Origin: Tragulus kanchil
Lineage: Eukaryota; Chordata; Mammalia; Artiodactyla; Tragulidae
Direction of reading: 5' to 3'
Length of the DNA: 64,000 bases
Assembly: GCA_022376925.1 (NCBI GenBank)
Contig: JAIOJX010000027.1
Span: 21,779,471-21,843,470 of the forward strand
The position numbers and the translations under genes are program-made. The notes under the pieces were generated by a model, which was given only the letters and a program-made list of their open reading frames with translations, did no database searches and had not been told where the DNA came from. Shown piece by piece: positions 24,001-35,700 of this stretch; the first letter of the stretch is position 1, and every line of letters starts with the position of its first letter.

Positions 24001-25616
24001 AGCTCTAGAGCCTGCGCTCCACAGCAAGAAAAGCCACCCGAAGGAGAAGCCCGAGCACCGCAACCAAGAGTAGCCCCCGCTCACCGCAACTAGAGAAGGC
24101 CACGCACAGCAGCCAAGACCCACTGCGGCCAAAAAGAAAGAAAGAGAAGTTTAAAGAAGATTTCTTTGCAGCGCGTGGCAGTCTACTGAGAGCCATAGCA
24201 CCTCCTAAGAACCCATTTCCTCTTCCTTCTTTCCCTAAGGGGCTTCTCTGGGCTTCTTCCTTGGGTACCCGGGGCCAGAGGAGGGAGAGACAAGGTCAGG
24301 CAGGAGCAGGGAGGGGCCTCCAAAGCATCCAGAGCCCCACATGGACTCTGGGACTCAGCCGCCCCCTTCTTGTGGTTGCTGTGACCCCCGGGACCACCAC
24401 TGTGAGGGTGGCCCCAGGAGACCTCCACGCTCTGCCATGTCTTCTCATGGCCCTGCCGGTGCCGGCCCCTTAGCGATGGCCAGAGAGATCCTGGAAGAGA
24501 CCCAGGTCTTCTTCAGAGTGGACTTGACCCTTGTGAGGACAAGACGGCAGCATGTCCCCAGATCCAGGGTCCCGCCGCCGCCCCGTGCACCCAGGAGAGC
24601 TTCAGGCGTGAGGCTGCGTCAGAGTGGACACGTGCTGTGTACACGCCGGCCGCTGGCAACCGGGACTCCACGCCCCCCTCGGCTCCAGGTCCTTGCTGAG
24701 GGTCAGGGTCCCAGGCACGGCCGGGCAGCCCCGGAGCTGATGTCGCAGGCTCACCTGGGGCCACAGACACCTCCACCAGGAAGCTGGCATCAGGTGAAAG
24801 GGGCGTGTGGATCCCACACCCGTACGTCCCTGCGTCCTCCTCCCTGAGGCTCCTCCAGCTCACCGTGAAGGCCAGCTTCGCGGGGTGGTCCCTGATGGAC
24901 ACGCGGCCCCTCCTCACTTCTCTCTCTGCCTCTCTGGTCTCCACAATCTTCCACGGTGACACGCACGGGTGTTTGCACCAGTATTTGATACTGTCTACGA
25001 ATGCCTCCTCATAGCGACACTCCACGCCCAGGGATCCCCCCACGATGCCCGTCACGCGCCGGGGGCCGCTCAGGGACAAGCAGCCTGGAAAACACAACCG
25101 AGTCCAGCTTCTCAGCAGGGCAGCCTAGGCCAGAGGAGCCCTGGAGGCAGGTCCCCAGGGGCCCGTGGGGCCTGAAGGAGGCCAAGGCAGGAGGCAGGCC
25201 TTTCCCAGACCCGGGGGAGGATGAGCGGGGAGCAGCACCCCCTCACAGAGGAGAGGGTGTCCACGGAGAGGGAAAGGGCCCTCTGTGTGTGTGTGCTCAT
25301 GTGACGAGCTAAGAGGTCACTTCTGACAATGGCAACGAGGGGGGCCATCACAGGAGCCCCGTCGTGGGCGCTGGTCTGTGCAGCCCAGTGGACGAGACGC
25401 GCCGGCTTCACACCCTGAGTCCTCCTGCTCGCTGCGGAGACAGGCGCTGGCCCCTCCTGGGAGCTTCTCTCCCTCCTTCCCTCCCTCTGTCGGGCTCCTG
25501 CTCACCCCGCTCCGGCTCTGCCCCTGCTCCCCCTCAGGAAGGGCTGAGTGCTCACCTGGGACCTGGAGCAGCAGCAGAGCGGAAGGCAGCCACAGGGTCC
25601 TGTCCCTCGGGGCCAT
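20872..25616 (-). CDS. CD300C: CD300C-like receptor 2 (four-exon gene, likely CD300C)
   Basis: Coding join on the minus strand: 25556-25616, 24755-25084, 21847-21970, 20872-21007, which closes exactly at 216 codons. Residues 1-20 are the signal peptide. Residues 21-130 form the IgV domain with Cys43/Cys110. Residues 131-172 form a Ser/Thr/Pro-rich stalk, with a [10 protein letters not shown] stretch that resembles the human CD300C stalk as I recall it. Residues 180-202 form a membrane helix with Lys187, and the tail is short, basic and lacks tyrosine. CD300C is a myeloid activating receptor that signals through an adaptor. Human CD300C has Glu at the membrane position as I recall, so Lys here would imply a change of partner. 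Two oddities are visible: YWCG is YGCG, and the second Cys of the extra CD300 disulfide is shifted to Cys61. Intron 2 contains a roughly 1.1 kb direct duplication (22.3-24.5 kb). Confidence 0.8.
21298..21500 (+). mobile_element. Bov-tA SINE in intron 3 of CD300C-like 2
   Basis: gggtttcccagcggctcaga head, ttcagtccctggatcaggag, then gaatggctgcccactccagt and gagcctgggggctgccgtcc. It lies between the terminal and stalk exons. Confidence 0.85.
21847..21970 (-). CDS. CD300C: CD300C-like 2, stalk exon
   Basis: 124 bases between a CTCCCTCAG acceptor and a CG|GTAAGG donor, entering in phase 1 and leaving in phase 2. It encodes 42 residues rich in Thr, Pro, Ser and Ala, including many possible O-glycosylation sites. 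This is the membrane-proximal stalk that holds the IgV domain away from the cell surface. Confidence 0.75.
22328..24539. repeat. CD300C: Direct duplication 7, unit about 1.1 kb, in intron 2 of CD300C-like 2
   Basis: About 22328-23418 recurs at about 23452-24539, offset 1121-1124. It includes a CHR-type SINE (22772-23030, copy 23893-24150). It is intronic and does not touch an exon. Confidence 0.92.
22772..23030 (+). mobile_element. CHR-type SINE in intron 2 of CD300C-like 2
   Basis: acgtccctggcagttcagtg head, ttcgatccccggctggggaa, tail ggccaaaaagaaagaaagag. Duplicated at 23893-24150. Confidence 0.8.
24755..25084 (-). CDS. CD300C: CD300C-like 2, IgV exon
   Basis: 330 bases between a TTTTCCAG acceptor and a CCCCAG|GTGAGC donor, phase 1 at both ends. 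It encodes [35 protein letters not shown] and [11 protein letters not shown]. The usual spacing WC-x6-C becomes WC-x3-C, with Trp65 next to the normal Cys place. The frame is open. Confidence 0.85.
25556..25616 (-). CDS. CD300C: CD300C-like 2, exon 1 (signal peptide)
   Basis: ATG at 25614-25616; donor GTGAGC at 25550-25555; 61 bases, phase 1. The peptide is the same as in CD300C-like 1. An in-frame ATG lies 17 codons upstream, but the family-like length and hydrophobic core favour this start. Confidence 0.8.
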
Positions 25617-27078
25617 GTCTCCATACGGCTGTCCTCTGCAGCAGCGCCACGCCCAAGGCAAGGACAAGGTCAGGCCTCCTTATAGGGTTGACTCCCAGTG
25701 CCCACTTCTGCTTCTCGGAGCCTCTCTCTCCTTGTCCAGCCCTGCCCTCGGTCTCCACGGTCCTCCCGGTGCCCAGCGCCGGTCAGGGCACGGGAAGCTC
25801 AGGACGGGGGCAGCAGGGCTGGAGCGGACGCTGGGGCAGGGTGCCCAGGGCCAGAAGCGGTCTGGCGATGACACGTCCAAGGTCGCCTTTGGGGGAAGAG
25901 CTGCCCGCTCTGCACAGCCCACAGCTTGTCCCCTGTGGGTCTCACATGCGCCCCCGACACCTGGGCCAAGCGGGGTGCTTCCTCCGAGGGGCGCCCACAG
26001 CCTCGCTGATGCATTACTTCCTCTGCGGTCAGGATGGGCAGCTCTGGGGTGGGTGCCCTCTCATCTGTCCTCTCCGGCCTGGGCGCTGACCGCAGAGGGT
26101 CTGTGTCCACCCACTGGCAGCTCCAGGAGCCTGCGAGAGCTCTGATCCGCTGCTTCTTCGGGCCACTCACGTTGGCCCCCAAACCTCAGACGCCTCCCAA
26201 AGGCCCTATCTTGGATCTGAGTACAAATCCCACAGACCACGGCCTCCCTCCCGAGTGATCGCCGACAGAGATGCTGTCTCCGCCCTCCAGGTGCCTCAGT
26301 TTTCACTGCTGTCTGGAAAGTGGACTGCGTCGTGAGATTCAGGACAGAGAACTGAGTGTCCATGGGGGGAGTTCAGCCCTGGAAGATGCTGAGGGGAAAG
26401 CTGGGACCCTGGGACACTCAGTCACGTTCTTTACTTTCCACCCAATGGCACAGAGATGGGAGGAAATAGACAGGTGGCTTTAATCCTCAGCACACAGAGA
26501 GGGGAGCAGAGCAGGCCCATGCCTAAAGAGCCCCGCCTCCTGAGGAGTCTGGGGGCTTCCGTAAGACGAGGGCTCGCCGTCAGGAGTCTGGCGACGAGGA
26601 ACAAAGGCGGTAGGATCTCGATTTCTGCCTCTTGCATTGTTTCAAAGATGGTCATAGGCCTGCGTCCGTCTGCAGCTCAGTAATTGAGCCTGGCAGTGGG
26701 GTGGCCTTCTTTCTGAGGTGTAACCACAAGGGGAAGGATGTTGTAAGATAAACTCCAGACACAGGATGCCAAGAGTCAAAGGAAAACAGGTGTGAAGTAC
26801 TGCTCCTGTGGAGGGAGGGGCGCAAAGCAACCTTAGTCACAGATACGCAGAGTTAGGAGGAGCTGGAGTAAAGAAGCCAGGACTCTTAGGGCCTGCTCAC
26901 TGCTCTGTCCTCTTTGTTCTCCGGAAAGAAAGACGCTCATTCTTTTTTTCCTCTTCACTGCAAGAAGAGCCCTCTCTCCTTTCAACACTGAGATTGCAGG
27001 CGGCATCCTGCTCCCTCCCCGTCTCCCTTGTGTCCTTTCCTGTTTGTATATTACACCCCATAAAAGAATTTAAAAGCC
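25617..27078. other. 5' flank of CD300C-like 2, no further gene seen
   Basis: The first 100 bases resemble the flank of CD300C-like 1 (cagcagcgcca near 25640 and 17672). The rest, to 27078, shows no exon or clear repeat. Confidence 0.5.
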
Positions 27079-27310
27079 AATTTAAAAACAGCAAAATAAA
27101 GCCATCTGCAGCAACACAAGAGGACCTAGAGAGTGTCATACTGAGTGAAATAAGTCAGACAGGGAAAGGCAATGACCCTATGATATCACTCACATATGGA
27201 ATCTAATTTTAAAAAATGATATAAATGACCTTATACACAAACCAGAAATAGACCCACAAATTTCGCAAGCAAACTTATGGTTACCAAAGGGGAAACGTGG
27301 GAGTGGGGGA
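27079..27310 (+). mobile_element. L1 3' fragment
   Basis: ccatctgcagcaacacaaga, gtgaaataagtcagacaggg, tatgatatcactcacatatg and caaaccagaaatagacccac follow the L1 3' order. Confidence 0.75.
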
Positions 27311-27699
27311 ATTAACCAGGAGCTTGGGCTTCACACCCCCTCAGACACTGGCTGGAGCTGACGAAATGTTTGTTTCAAGGGGCTGCCAGAGAGACGCATA
27401 GAGCAAAAATCCTCAACTACCAAGTGGAGCATTAAACAGCATGGGAGCCAACCACAGAGTGAATTTGACAGGACAGAGCAAAGGGACAAAGTAGGTGATT
27501 GAATACTTAATCCCACTAGGGGATTGTACATAGAAAAACTACAGGAGACGCTGTAAATTGACGATGACTCGAAACAGCTGGTTTGGTTAGCCACCAAACC
27601 AAGCAGCCTCGCTTAACAGCAAAACCACACCCAGAAGCACAAGACATGCCCCCCCACAACACAGCGATGGTGGCACAAGCCCCACATCCTGCCCGGTTG

Positions 27700-28470
27700 T
27701 CACCAGAGTCCAAGCTCGCGCCGCGCGCCAAACCACAGGCCCGTGACTCTGAGAGATGAGGGGCCGAGGCAAGGAAGATGCTTCAATTGAGGCCAAGAAG
27801 ATGGCAGGCGAGCACCTCAAAAGAACCCTCTTCTCAGGGTCCGGATGCCAGGTTCTTCCATAGATCAGAGAGGGAAGAAGGTGAGGAAGCAAAGCAAATA
27901 GCCATTCGGCAGGGGATGTGTTCATTTCTTCCTTCCTGCCGTCCGCAGGTGGACAGGGTTCTGAACAAAAGCGCGTGAGTTACAGTCGGGCAGAGCGGCA
28001 AGATTCTCGGAAGCAGGCCATTCTGTACGGTTATAACAACAAAAGCAACGAAAAGCAAGTCAGAGACACCATTCCGGCGTGGGGTCAGGACTGGCTTCTT
28101 CTCTGCAGCACAGAGAGCTCCGTAAGTAATGATCCCTAAGACTTGCTCTCTGCTCACATTAAAAACCATCATTTGTGGACCTTGCTTGACCATGCAGGGA
28201 CGAGAAAACTCCCCCACCCAACCTGGAGGAGGAGCTGTTGATGGAAGCCCGCGACATCTATTCGAGAAAGACAAAGTTCTGCTCCCTCTCCCCACTCTTC
28301 CTTTATTATAAAACTGTAGCCCAGTGAGTTCTCCGGCCTCGGCATTTCCCACCCACCTTCTGTAAACCTCACAAGTGCCCTATTCTAATAAATCACTTCC
28401 TCTCTACCACTTTGTTCTCAACGAATTCTTCTCTGCAGTGAGACATAAAGGACTGTGGTACCAGAGCTCT
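27700..28470 (+). mobile_element. Possible LTR remnant
   Basis: TATAAAA at about 28307, AATAAA at 28387-28392 and a following TGGTACCAGAG at 28458-28468 have the order expected of an LTR promoter, polyadenylation signal and tRNA-Leu-like primer site. No retroviral reading frame was recognised and the left boundary is unclear. Bases 28470-29100 are unassigned. Confidence 0.3.
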
Positions 28471-29099
28471 CTGGAGCCCCCAAATGACGCCTAACATTTC
28501 AAATCAGATCTCTATTTCACAAGGTAAAAAATAATTCAGCTAATATAAAGGCCAAGCCAGATAATTGCCTTTCTTTGAAGGGGATGGATCAGGAGTTTTT
28601 GCTTTATTTCTCTCTGGTTTTCAGGGTCTCTCTAAGCTCCAGAGAAGCCCAGAGAATAAGGCAGATACTTTATACGATAAAGCCTTTTATTTTTTGAAGC
28701 TCTTAGAGTCTTTCAAAAAAGAGAAATGCCAAAAGAGGATTATAAAAATCGTGCTGTGTTTTCAATGCGCAAAGTTCACAAATCAACTTTCCGGTACACA
28801 AATGGCCATAGAGCAGAATTAATTGGGCTATAAACTGATTCTTGGATTAAAACTTGGTTTGTTAACGCGAATTCATGTGCCGGACGCACAGTGAAGCTAA
28901 ACAGGAATGCCGGCGTCCGGAGAAGAGTTTCCTTGCAAGAAGAGGAGAGGCTTACACCCCTGAAGGCCTGGAGCTCCCTGAGAGGTTTCAGCAAGGAGTG
29001 TTTAAAAGCCGGGGGTTGTTGGGGTCGGGGCCGCAGGGTCCGGTGCGATCCTCTGATTGTGCACAGTCCTCTCATTGGCTGATGAGGAGGGAACCGGGT

Positions 29100-31274
29100 G
29101 GTGTCTCAGGGGTGAACTTTCTCGGTCCTTAGGCTCCAGGAGGCTCGGGCTCTGTGCTTATGGCAGTTAAAGTCCTTAAAGGTTTCCATTTGGTGGGGGT
29201 TTTCAAATCTGCAAAACAATTCAGGAAGTGCGCATCAAGCACTCTGACCGCCTGAGGCAAAAAGACGACTCCTCGGAAAAGACCCTGATGCCGGGGAACA
29301 CAGAAGGCAGAAGGCGAAGGGGATGATGGACAAGAGAGTCGGATGGCATCATCGACTGAATGGACGTGAATTTGAGCAGGCTCCCGGAGACGCGGAAGGA
29401 CGGGGAAGGCTGGTGTGCTGCAGTCCAAGGGGCATAAAGAATCAGACACGACTAAGCTGAGAACTGAGTTGTTCCCGGTGTACTTCAGAGAGGAGCTAAA
29501 GCAGAGGATCGGGGGAGCCTGAACCCCCCTCCCCTGTAGGGCCCATAGGGTCCCGCTCACTTACAGATTCACTGGAGGTTGGATAGGACTAGTCCTTCTA
29601 AGAGCAGCTTCCCTCTGTCACGGGCAATACAAGGAAACGTGGCCAGTGGCCACCACGCGGAATTCCAAGCTAGCGGGCCATGCCCAGCAGGGGGCGCGGG
29701 GTCTCTCCATTCCTCTCAGAGGAAGCAAGGGAGGACCAGCTTGGGCGCTGCTCCATGAGGCTCAAGTCTTGGACTTCAGTCAGACATGTCCTTCTCTTTC
29801 TTACCTGGTTCTATCCCTTCCCTGGGGAAACGGGCCTTTAGGACCTGGATCTCCTCCGGTCTGGACTACCCACTGAGCTCCAGACCCCTGGCCGCACCTT
29901 GAGCCCCGGCCCTGGGACCCCTGGATGTCTGAGGCCTTGTCGGCTGGCCACAGGCGCCAAAGGGGGTCCCTCCTCAGCTCAGGCTGGAGAGGGCTGGGGC
30001 TGCAGGATTCGGCTTGGAAAGGAAAGGCCGTCAGGATGCATACGTCCTATTCTGATACGGACAGTGGCCAGAACCAAACTATTCATCAGCCAGGAGGCGC
30101 CCAGCTGCTGAGGGTAATCCAGCTACAGTAGAATTATCTGTCCTTGAAATGACGTCACTAGTTCCATCTGCAAAACTGCTGAGCCGGGTCAATCCGGAGG
30201 GTGTCTCAGGGTGAACTTTCTCGGTCCTTAGGCTCCAGGAGGCTCGGGCTCTGTGCTTATGGCAGTTAAAGTCCTTAAAGGTTTCCATTTGGTGGGGGTT
30301 TTCAAATCTGCAAAACAATTCAGGAAGTGCGCATCAAGCACTCTGATCGCCTGAGGCATAAAGTCGACTGCTCGCAAATGCCCCTGATGCCGGGGATCAC
30401 AGAAGGCAGAAGGCGAAGGGGATGATGGACAAGAGAGTCGGATGGCATCATCGACTGAATGGACGTGAATTTGAGCAGGCTCCCGGAGACGCGGAAGGAC
30501 GGGGAAGGCTGGTGTGCTGCAGTCCAAGGGGCATAAAGAATCAGACACGACTAAGCTGAGAACTGAGTTGTTCCCGGTGTACTTCAGAGAGGAGCTAAAG
30601 CAGAGGATCGGGGGAGCCTGAACCCCCCTCCCCTGTAGGGCCCATAGGGTCCCGCTCACTTACAGATTCACTGGAGGTTGGATAGGACTAGTCCTTCTAA
30701 GAGCAGCTTCCCTCTGTCACGGGCAATACAAGGAAACGTGGCCAGTGGCCACCACGCGGAATTCCAAGCTAGCGGGCCATGCCCAGCAGGGGGCGCGGGG
30801 TCTCTCCATTCCTCTCAGAGGAAGCAAGGGAGGACCAGCTTGGGCGCTGCTCCATGAGGCTCAAGTCTTGGACTTCAGTCAGACATGTCCTTCTCTTTCT
30901 TACCTGGTTCTATCCCTTCCCTGGGGAAACGGGCCTTTAGGACCTGGATCTCCTCCGGTCTGGACTACCCACTGAGCTCCAGACCCCTGGCCGCACCTTG
31001 AGCCCCGGCCCTGGGACCCCTGGATGTCTGAGGCCTTGTCGGCTGGCCACAGGCGCCAAGGGGATCCCTCCTCAGCTCAGGCTGGAGAGAGGGCTGGGGC
31101 TGCAGGATTCGGCTTGGAAAGGAAAGGCCGTCAGGATGCATACGTCCTATTCTGATACGGACAGTGGCCAGAACCAAACTATTCATCAGCCAGGAGGAGC
31201 CCAGCTGCTGAGGGGTAATCCAGCTACAGTAGAATTATCTGTCCTTGAAATGACGTCACTAGTTCCATCTGCTG
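29100..31274. repeat. Direct duplication 8, unit about 1.08 kb
   Basis: About 29100-30174 recurs at about 30199-31274, offset about 1099. Mismatches lie at about 30355-30385 near the start of copy 2 and at about 30105-30120 at the end of copy 1. It contains a Bov-A-type SINE; no gene is seen. Confidence 0.92.
29270..29465 (+). mobile_element. Bov-A type SINE segment
   Basis: gggatgatggacaagagagt, gaatttgagcaggctcccgg, gtgctgcagtccaaggggca and aagaatcagacacgactaag. Duplicated at 30365-30565. Confidence 0.75.
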
Positions 31275-31667
31275 GTGGATTGAAGAACTGCAACAAGTGT
31301 GGCCACCTTCTATTTTTGCCCCTGAGGTCAGGAAAAGAGATGCCACCTCCACCCAACAAGGCTTCGGACTGACCTGCGGCTTGGACACAGGGGAGGGTCC
31401 CAACGAGGTAAGCTGCTCCTTTACCCAGGCTCTCACCTTCCAGAGAGCAAGAGGCTCTACTGTACAGGAATAGGGGTTTGAATGTTGACTGATTTAGAGG
31501 AAATAACCCAGCTGTAGAGAGAGGGTTCCTACAGGTCCTGTTCCTTCTTGACCGAAGCGTTTGCCTTTGTCCAGACCTTCCACCTTCCCTCCCTCACCAG
31601 CCTGAGGCTCTCACCCCATCCTCCAGACTCTGGTCTGTTTTTCTCTCCGTAACGCTTTTCTTTTTTT

Positions 31668-32427
31668 TTTTTTTTAAAGGTGAACCATTTTTAAATGTTT
31701 ATTCAATTTGTTACAATATTGCTTCTGTTGTTTATGTTCTTACTTTTTGGCCATGAGGCATGTGGGATCTTAGCTCCGCAACTAGGGATCGAACCCACAG
31801 CTCCTGCATTGGTAGGTGAAGTTTTAACCACTGGACTGCCAGGGAAGTCTCCATAATGCTTATTATAAGCCAGTGTTATTTCTTTATTTTTTTAAAAGTT
31901 CCATTAGAATATGAATCCATGTTTTGATGATTGTTCTCTCCTGGCACCTTGAAGAAAACAGGCCAGGCTCTATGGGAGTATTTGGTGAGTGAATGAAGAA
32001 ATAAAGCAATCTTGAACTGAGAATCTACACCTGGGGAAAGGAACTCAGGTGGGCAAGATGTCCGAAACTCAGGCCCCTTACCTTGGGGTCCCCTGCCCAG
32101 TCTGGCTGTGCCCGGGGATCTCAGTTAGGGAATGAGGGACTCTGGGTGCCCTTTGGAAATGCCCTTCCAGGTTCTCCCCAGCCAAGTACCGGGCACATAA
32201 GCATTATATGAAAGTGAAACTCTTAGACGCTCATTCGTGGGCAACTCTCTGTGACCCCGTGGACTGTAGCCCACCAGGCTCCTCCGTCCGTGGGATTCTC
32301 CAGGCAAGAACACTGGAGCGGGCTGCCATTCCCTTCTCCAGGGGATCTTCCTGACGCAGGTATCAAACCCAGGTCTCCTCCATTCCAAGCAGATTCTTTA
32401 CTGTCTGAGCCACCAGGGAAGCCCATA
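31668..32427 (-). mobile_element. Two minus-strand SINEs downstream of CD300LD
   Basis: 31668-31855 is a CHR-type SINE entered through its poly-T side and ending ggactgccagggaagtc. 32205-32427 is a Bov-tA SINE ending ctgagccaccagggaagccc. Bases 31856-32204 hold nothing I recognise. The CD300LD stop is 190 bases further right. Confidence 0.85.
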
Positions 32428-32614
32428 CATTATATAGATACTTGTACATGTGATACATTTCATTAAATTGTTTAAGTATTTTATGAGTCTCTGGTTATAA
32501 GGTGAAAAGAGACACGAGGTTCAAGGTCAGCAGTTCCTCCGTCTCTGGTCTGAGTGACGGCTTCTCTGGACAGGCTGCCCGTGCGCTGGGGAGAGGGGCT
32601 GCTGGTTGTCTTGG

Positions 32615-32747
32615 TCAGGTTGGCTCTGTCTCCCTGCAAATTGCCTGCTGTGGCCTGCGGACCCAGAGGATGGCGCCGAGCGTGCCCAGGAGCAGGGGCA
32701 CCTTCAGGAAGACCAGGAGCAGGAAGCAGACGCTGCCCAGCAGGGAC
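32615..32747 (-). CDS. CD300LD: CD300LD-type, terminal membrane exon
   Basis: Acceptor CCCCCACAG; it encodes RSLLGSVCF, a helix with a single Lys, LWVRRPQQ and a short tail ending ETEPT before the stop at 32615-32617. 133 bases, closing the frame from phase 2. Confidence 0.82.
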
Positions 32748-35700
32748 CTGTGGGGGACACAGTGACAGGAAATGAGCTGCCTCCCAGGCCCCCTCCTCCC
32801 AGCTCTCCCGGTGCCCAGGTCCGAGGTTCCAGGAACCTGCATGAGGGCCAGACTGAGACCCCAGGTTGACCGTGCCTTCACGCCTCCTCCCTCATTTCCA
32901 GCCATTCCCACCCTCGCTTCTCTCCGGGGAGGGAAAGCACCGCTGTCGTTATTGGAAGGAGAAGAGCTGAGAACCTAGACACACCCAGAGGAAACCACAG
33001 AAGCCCCAGCGAGAAGAGGGCCATTGACCAGCCGAGGAGCGAGACCTTAGAGAAACCAAATTCCTCTCACACCTTGATCACAGACTCTGGCCTCCAGAAT
33101 TGGGCAAAAATAAATATTGTTCAGGCTACTCGGCTACTTTGTTATGTCAGCCACACCGACTCATACACGAATTATCTCTAAGTCTTTACTCTTTGCCGAA
33201 ATTTGTAGAATAAAGTCATCGGTCAATCAATTAGTTAACTCTGTTTGGAACATTAATTATGCAATAGATGTAGGAAGGCAGACAGCTGGATATTTGGTTA
33301 ATCCTCCTATCCCCTCATATTCCCTAAAACAGGGAGGGGCAGGACTTCCCCAGGGGTCCAGTGGTTCAGAATCTGCCAGCCCTAGTAGGGGTCACAGGTT
33401 CAATCCCTGGTCTGGGAAGATCCCACATGCTACAGGGCAACTGAGCCTGTGTGCTGCAACCCCTGAAGCCCACGCATCCTAGGGCCCATGCTCTGCAACA
33501 GAGAAGCCACATACTATAACCAGAGAAAGCCTGCTTGCAGCAATGAAGACCCAGAGCCGCCAAAAATAAATGAATAAGTTAATTAATTAGAAAAAACAGA
33601 GATAGATAGGAGTGGGTTATTGCTGTGTGTCTGACTCTTTGCGACCCCGTGGACTGCAGCACACCGGCTTCCCTGCCCTTCACCATCACCCGGAGCCCGC
33701 TCAAAGCCAGGTCCGTCGAGTGGGTCATGCCGTCCAACTGTCTCGTCCTCTGTCATCCCCTACTCCTCCTGCCGTCAAGCTTTCCCAGTATCAGGGACTT
33801 TTCCAATGTCGGCTCTTCGCATATGGTGGCCAACGTATTGGAGCTCTGTGCTCAGTGCTTATTTATTGGATAAACGAGTGACTCATCCGTCTCCTGCGCA
33901 TCAAAGGCCCTAAATTGGTACCTACGGGTGCCTTTGATTCACACGATGCGGACACTCCTAAACGACTACTTAGTCAAATCTGTTGGTAGAAAGAAACTTG
34001 AAGGCAGAGCAAAAACGACAGGAGAAGGAAAGCGTTCCTAAGGAAGGAACGATGGGAGATCACCCACAGACGTCCTGTGGGAAGGTCCCGCATGAGGAGA
34101 TGCGGCAAATCTAGAGACAAAGAGAAAGGGTCAGGGAGAGGAGGGAGGAACTGAAAGGGCCTCACAGCTTCTAGAAAGCCTTGTTGGCTGCTACGGCCGG
34201 GCAGGGCACTAAGCGGTGTGGGGCAAGACGTGGCTGGCTCCTCTGTAAATGGGGAACGCGCCTGTCCGCCCATTCCTCTCACGAGCGGGCCAGGCAGGGG
34301 CAAAATGCTAACAGAGCATGGCAGAAGAGTTCCTGTGAGCTGCCGAGAAACCAGTGTCACTGCTGTTCCCTAATGTTGCTAAAATCAGGCAACAGTCTGC
34401 TAAAATGTTGCCTAATTTTAGCAGAAGTTAGAGAAAACATGACTTACCCAGGCCCGACCCGTCCTCCCAGAATCCAGACCAAGAGCCCTCCCGCGGCCCC
34501 CGCACCCGCCACGCCATCCGCCCTGGCCGCCCGCCCGACCGTGTCCCACCCTCGAGTCTCCGTCTCGGAGCTCCGCGGGGTTTGCCCGCCTGTGTCCCCG
34601 CAGCTCCACACGGCACAAGCCAGGTAGAAGTTCACTCGGTCAAAATGGGGCGGCTGGACATTTGGAGCAGCATCCCCGCAAACAGCCCAAGCCCCAGGAC
34701 AAAGGGTCTGGGGGCTCCAAGGGCACCGTGGGGCCCGGGAGCAAGCAGGCAGAGCCCCCGACAGACCTGAGGGTCCGGAGACAAGCTCTGGCTGGGACCC
34801 AGGACTACAAAGGGCCCCCGTTCTGAGGCGTTTGGGCCAAGGAGCCACGAGAAACGGCAGCACTGGGGCTGGCTTACCTGTCGCCGGAGCCGGACTGGGT
34901 CGCATGCGGGGGGTCCACCTTCTCTGTGGTGAAAGTGGAGGTGGTGGGGGTGGTGGGCGGCTCTGTGGTGGGGGCTTGGCACAGAGAAAGATTACACGCT
35001 GCTCTGCAGCTCGCCCGCCCACCGCCCTAGATGGGGCCGGAGCTGGGGAGAGGGGCTTGGAGGGAGCAGGGGCCTCCTGCCCTGAGGCGCCTGGTCAGGG
35101 CCGAAGTGAACCCGTCGCTCACTCAGTTGTGTCCAACTCTAGGTGACCCCACAGATTGTCTCCTCTGTCCGTGGGATTCTCCAGGCAAGAATCCTGGAGT
35201 GGGTGGCCATTCCCTTCTCCAGGGAATCTTCCTGACCGGGAGTGGAACCCAAGTCTCCTGCTTGGCAGGCAGACTCTGGACCATCTGAGCTACAGGGGAA
35301 GCAGGGCCAAGGGAGGGCCGGTAGCCTGGCCTGCTCGTCTCTCCCAGGAGCCTCAGCGCCTCAGAGGCAGGCAGGGCTGGCGCAGGTGCAGGGAGGCTAC
35401 AGGGGCTCAGAGCCGCCTGAGGACAAGGGCGGCTGGAGGCCACCAGCTGCGATGCCGGGGCCTCGACCAGAGCCTCCCCCGTCTTATTCATCCACGGGGA
35501 CAGCAGTGGAAGGGGCTACCAGGGGGCCGACTCGCCCGAGATCCGGGACCTCAGAGGTCAGGACCAGCCCTGAGCAAAGTCCTAGGCTCAGGAAGGCCTC
35601 GGGCGGCTTTAGCCCGACCCGTCCTCCCAGAATCCAGACCAAGAGCCCTCCCGCGGCCCCCGCACCCGCCACGCCATCCGCCCTGGCCGCCCGCCCGACC

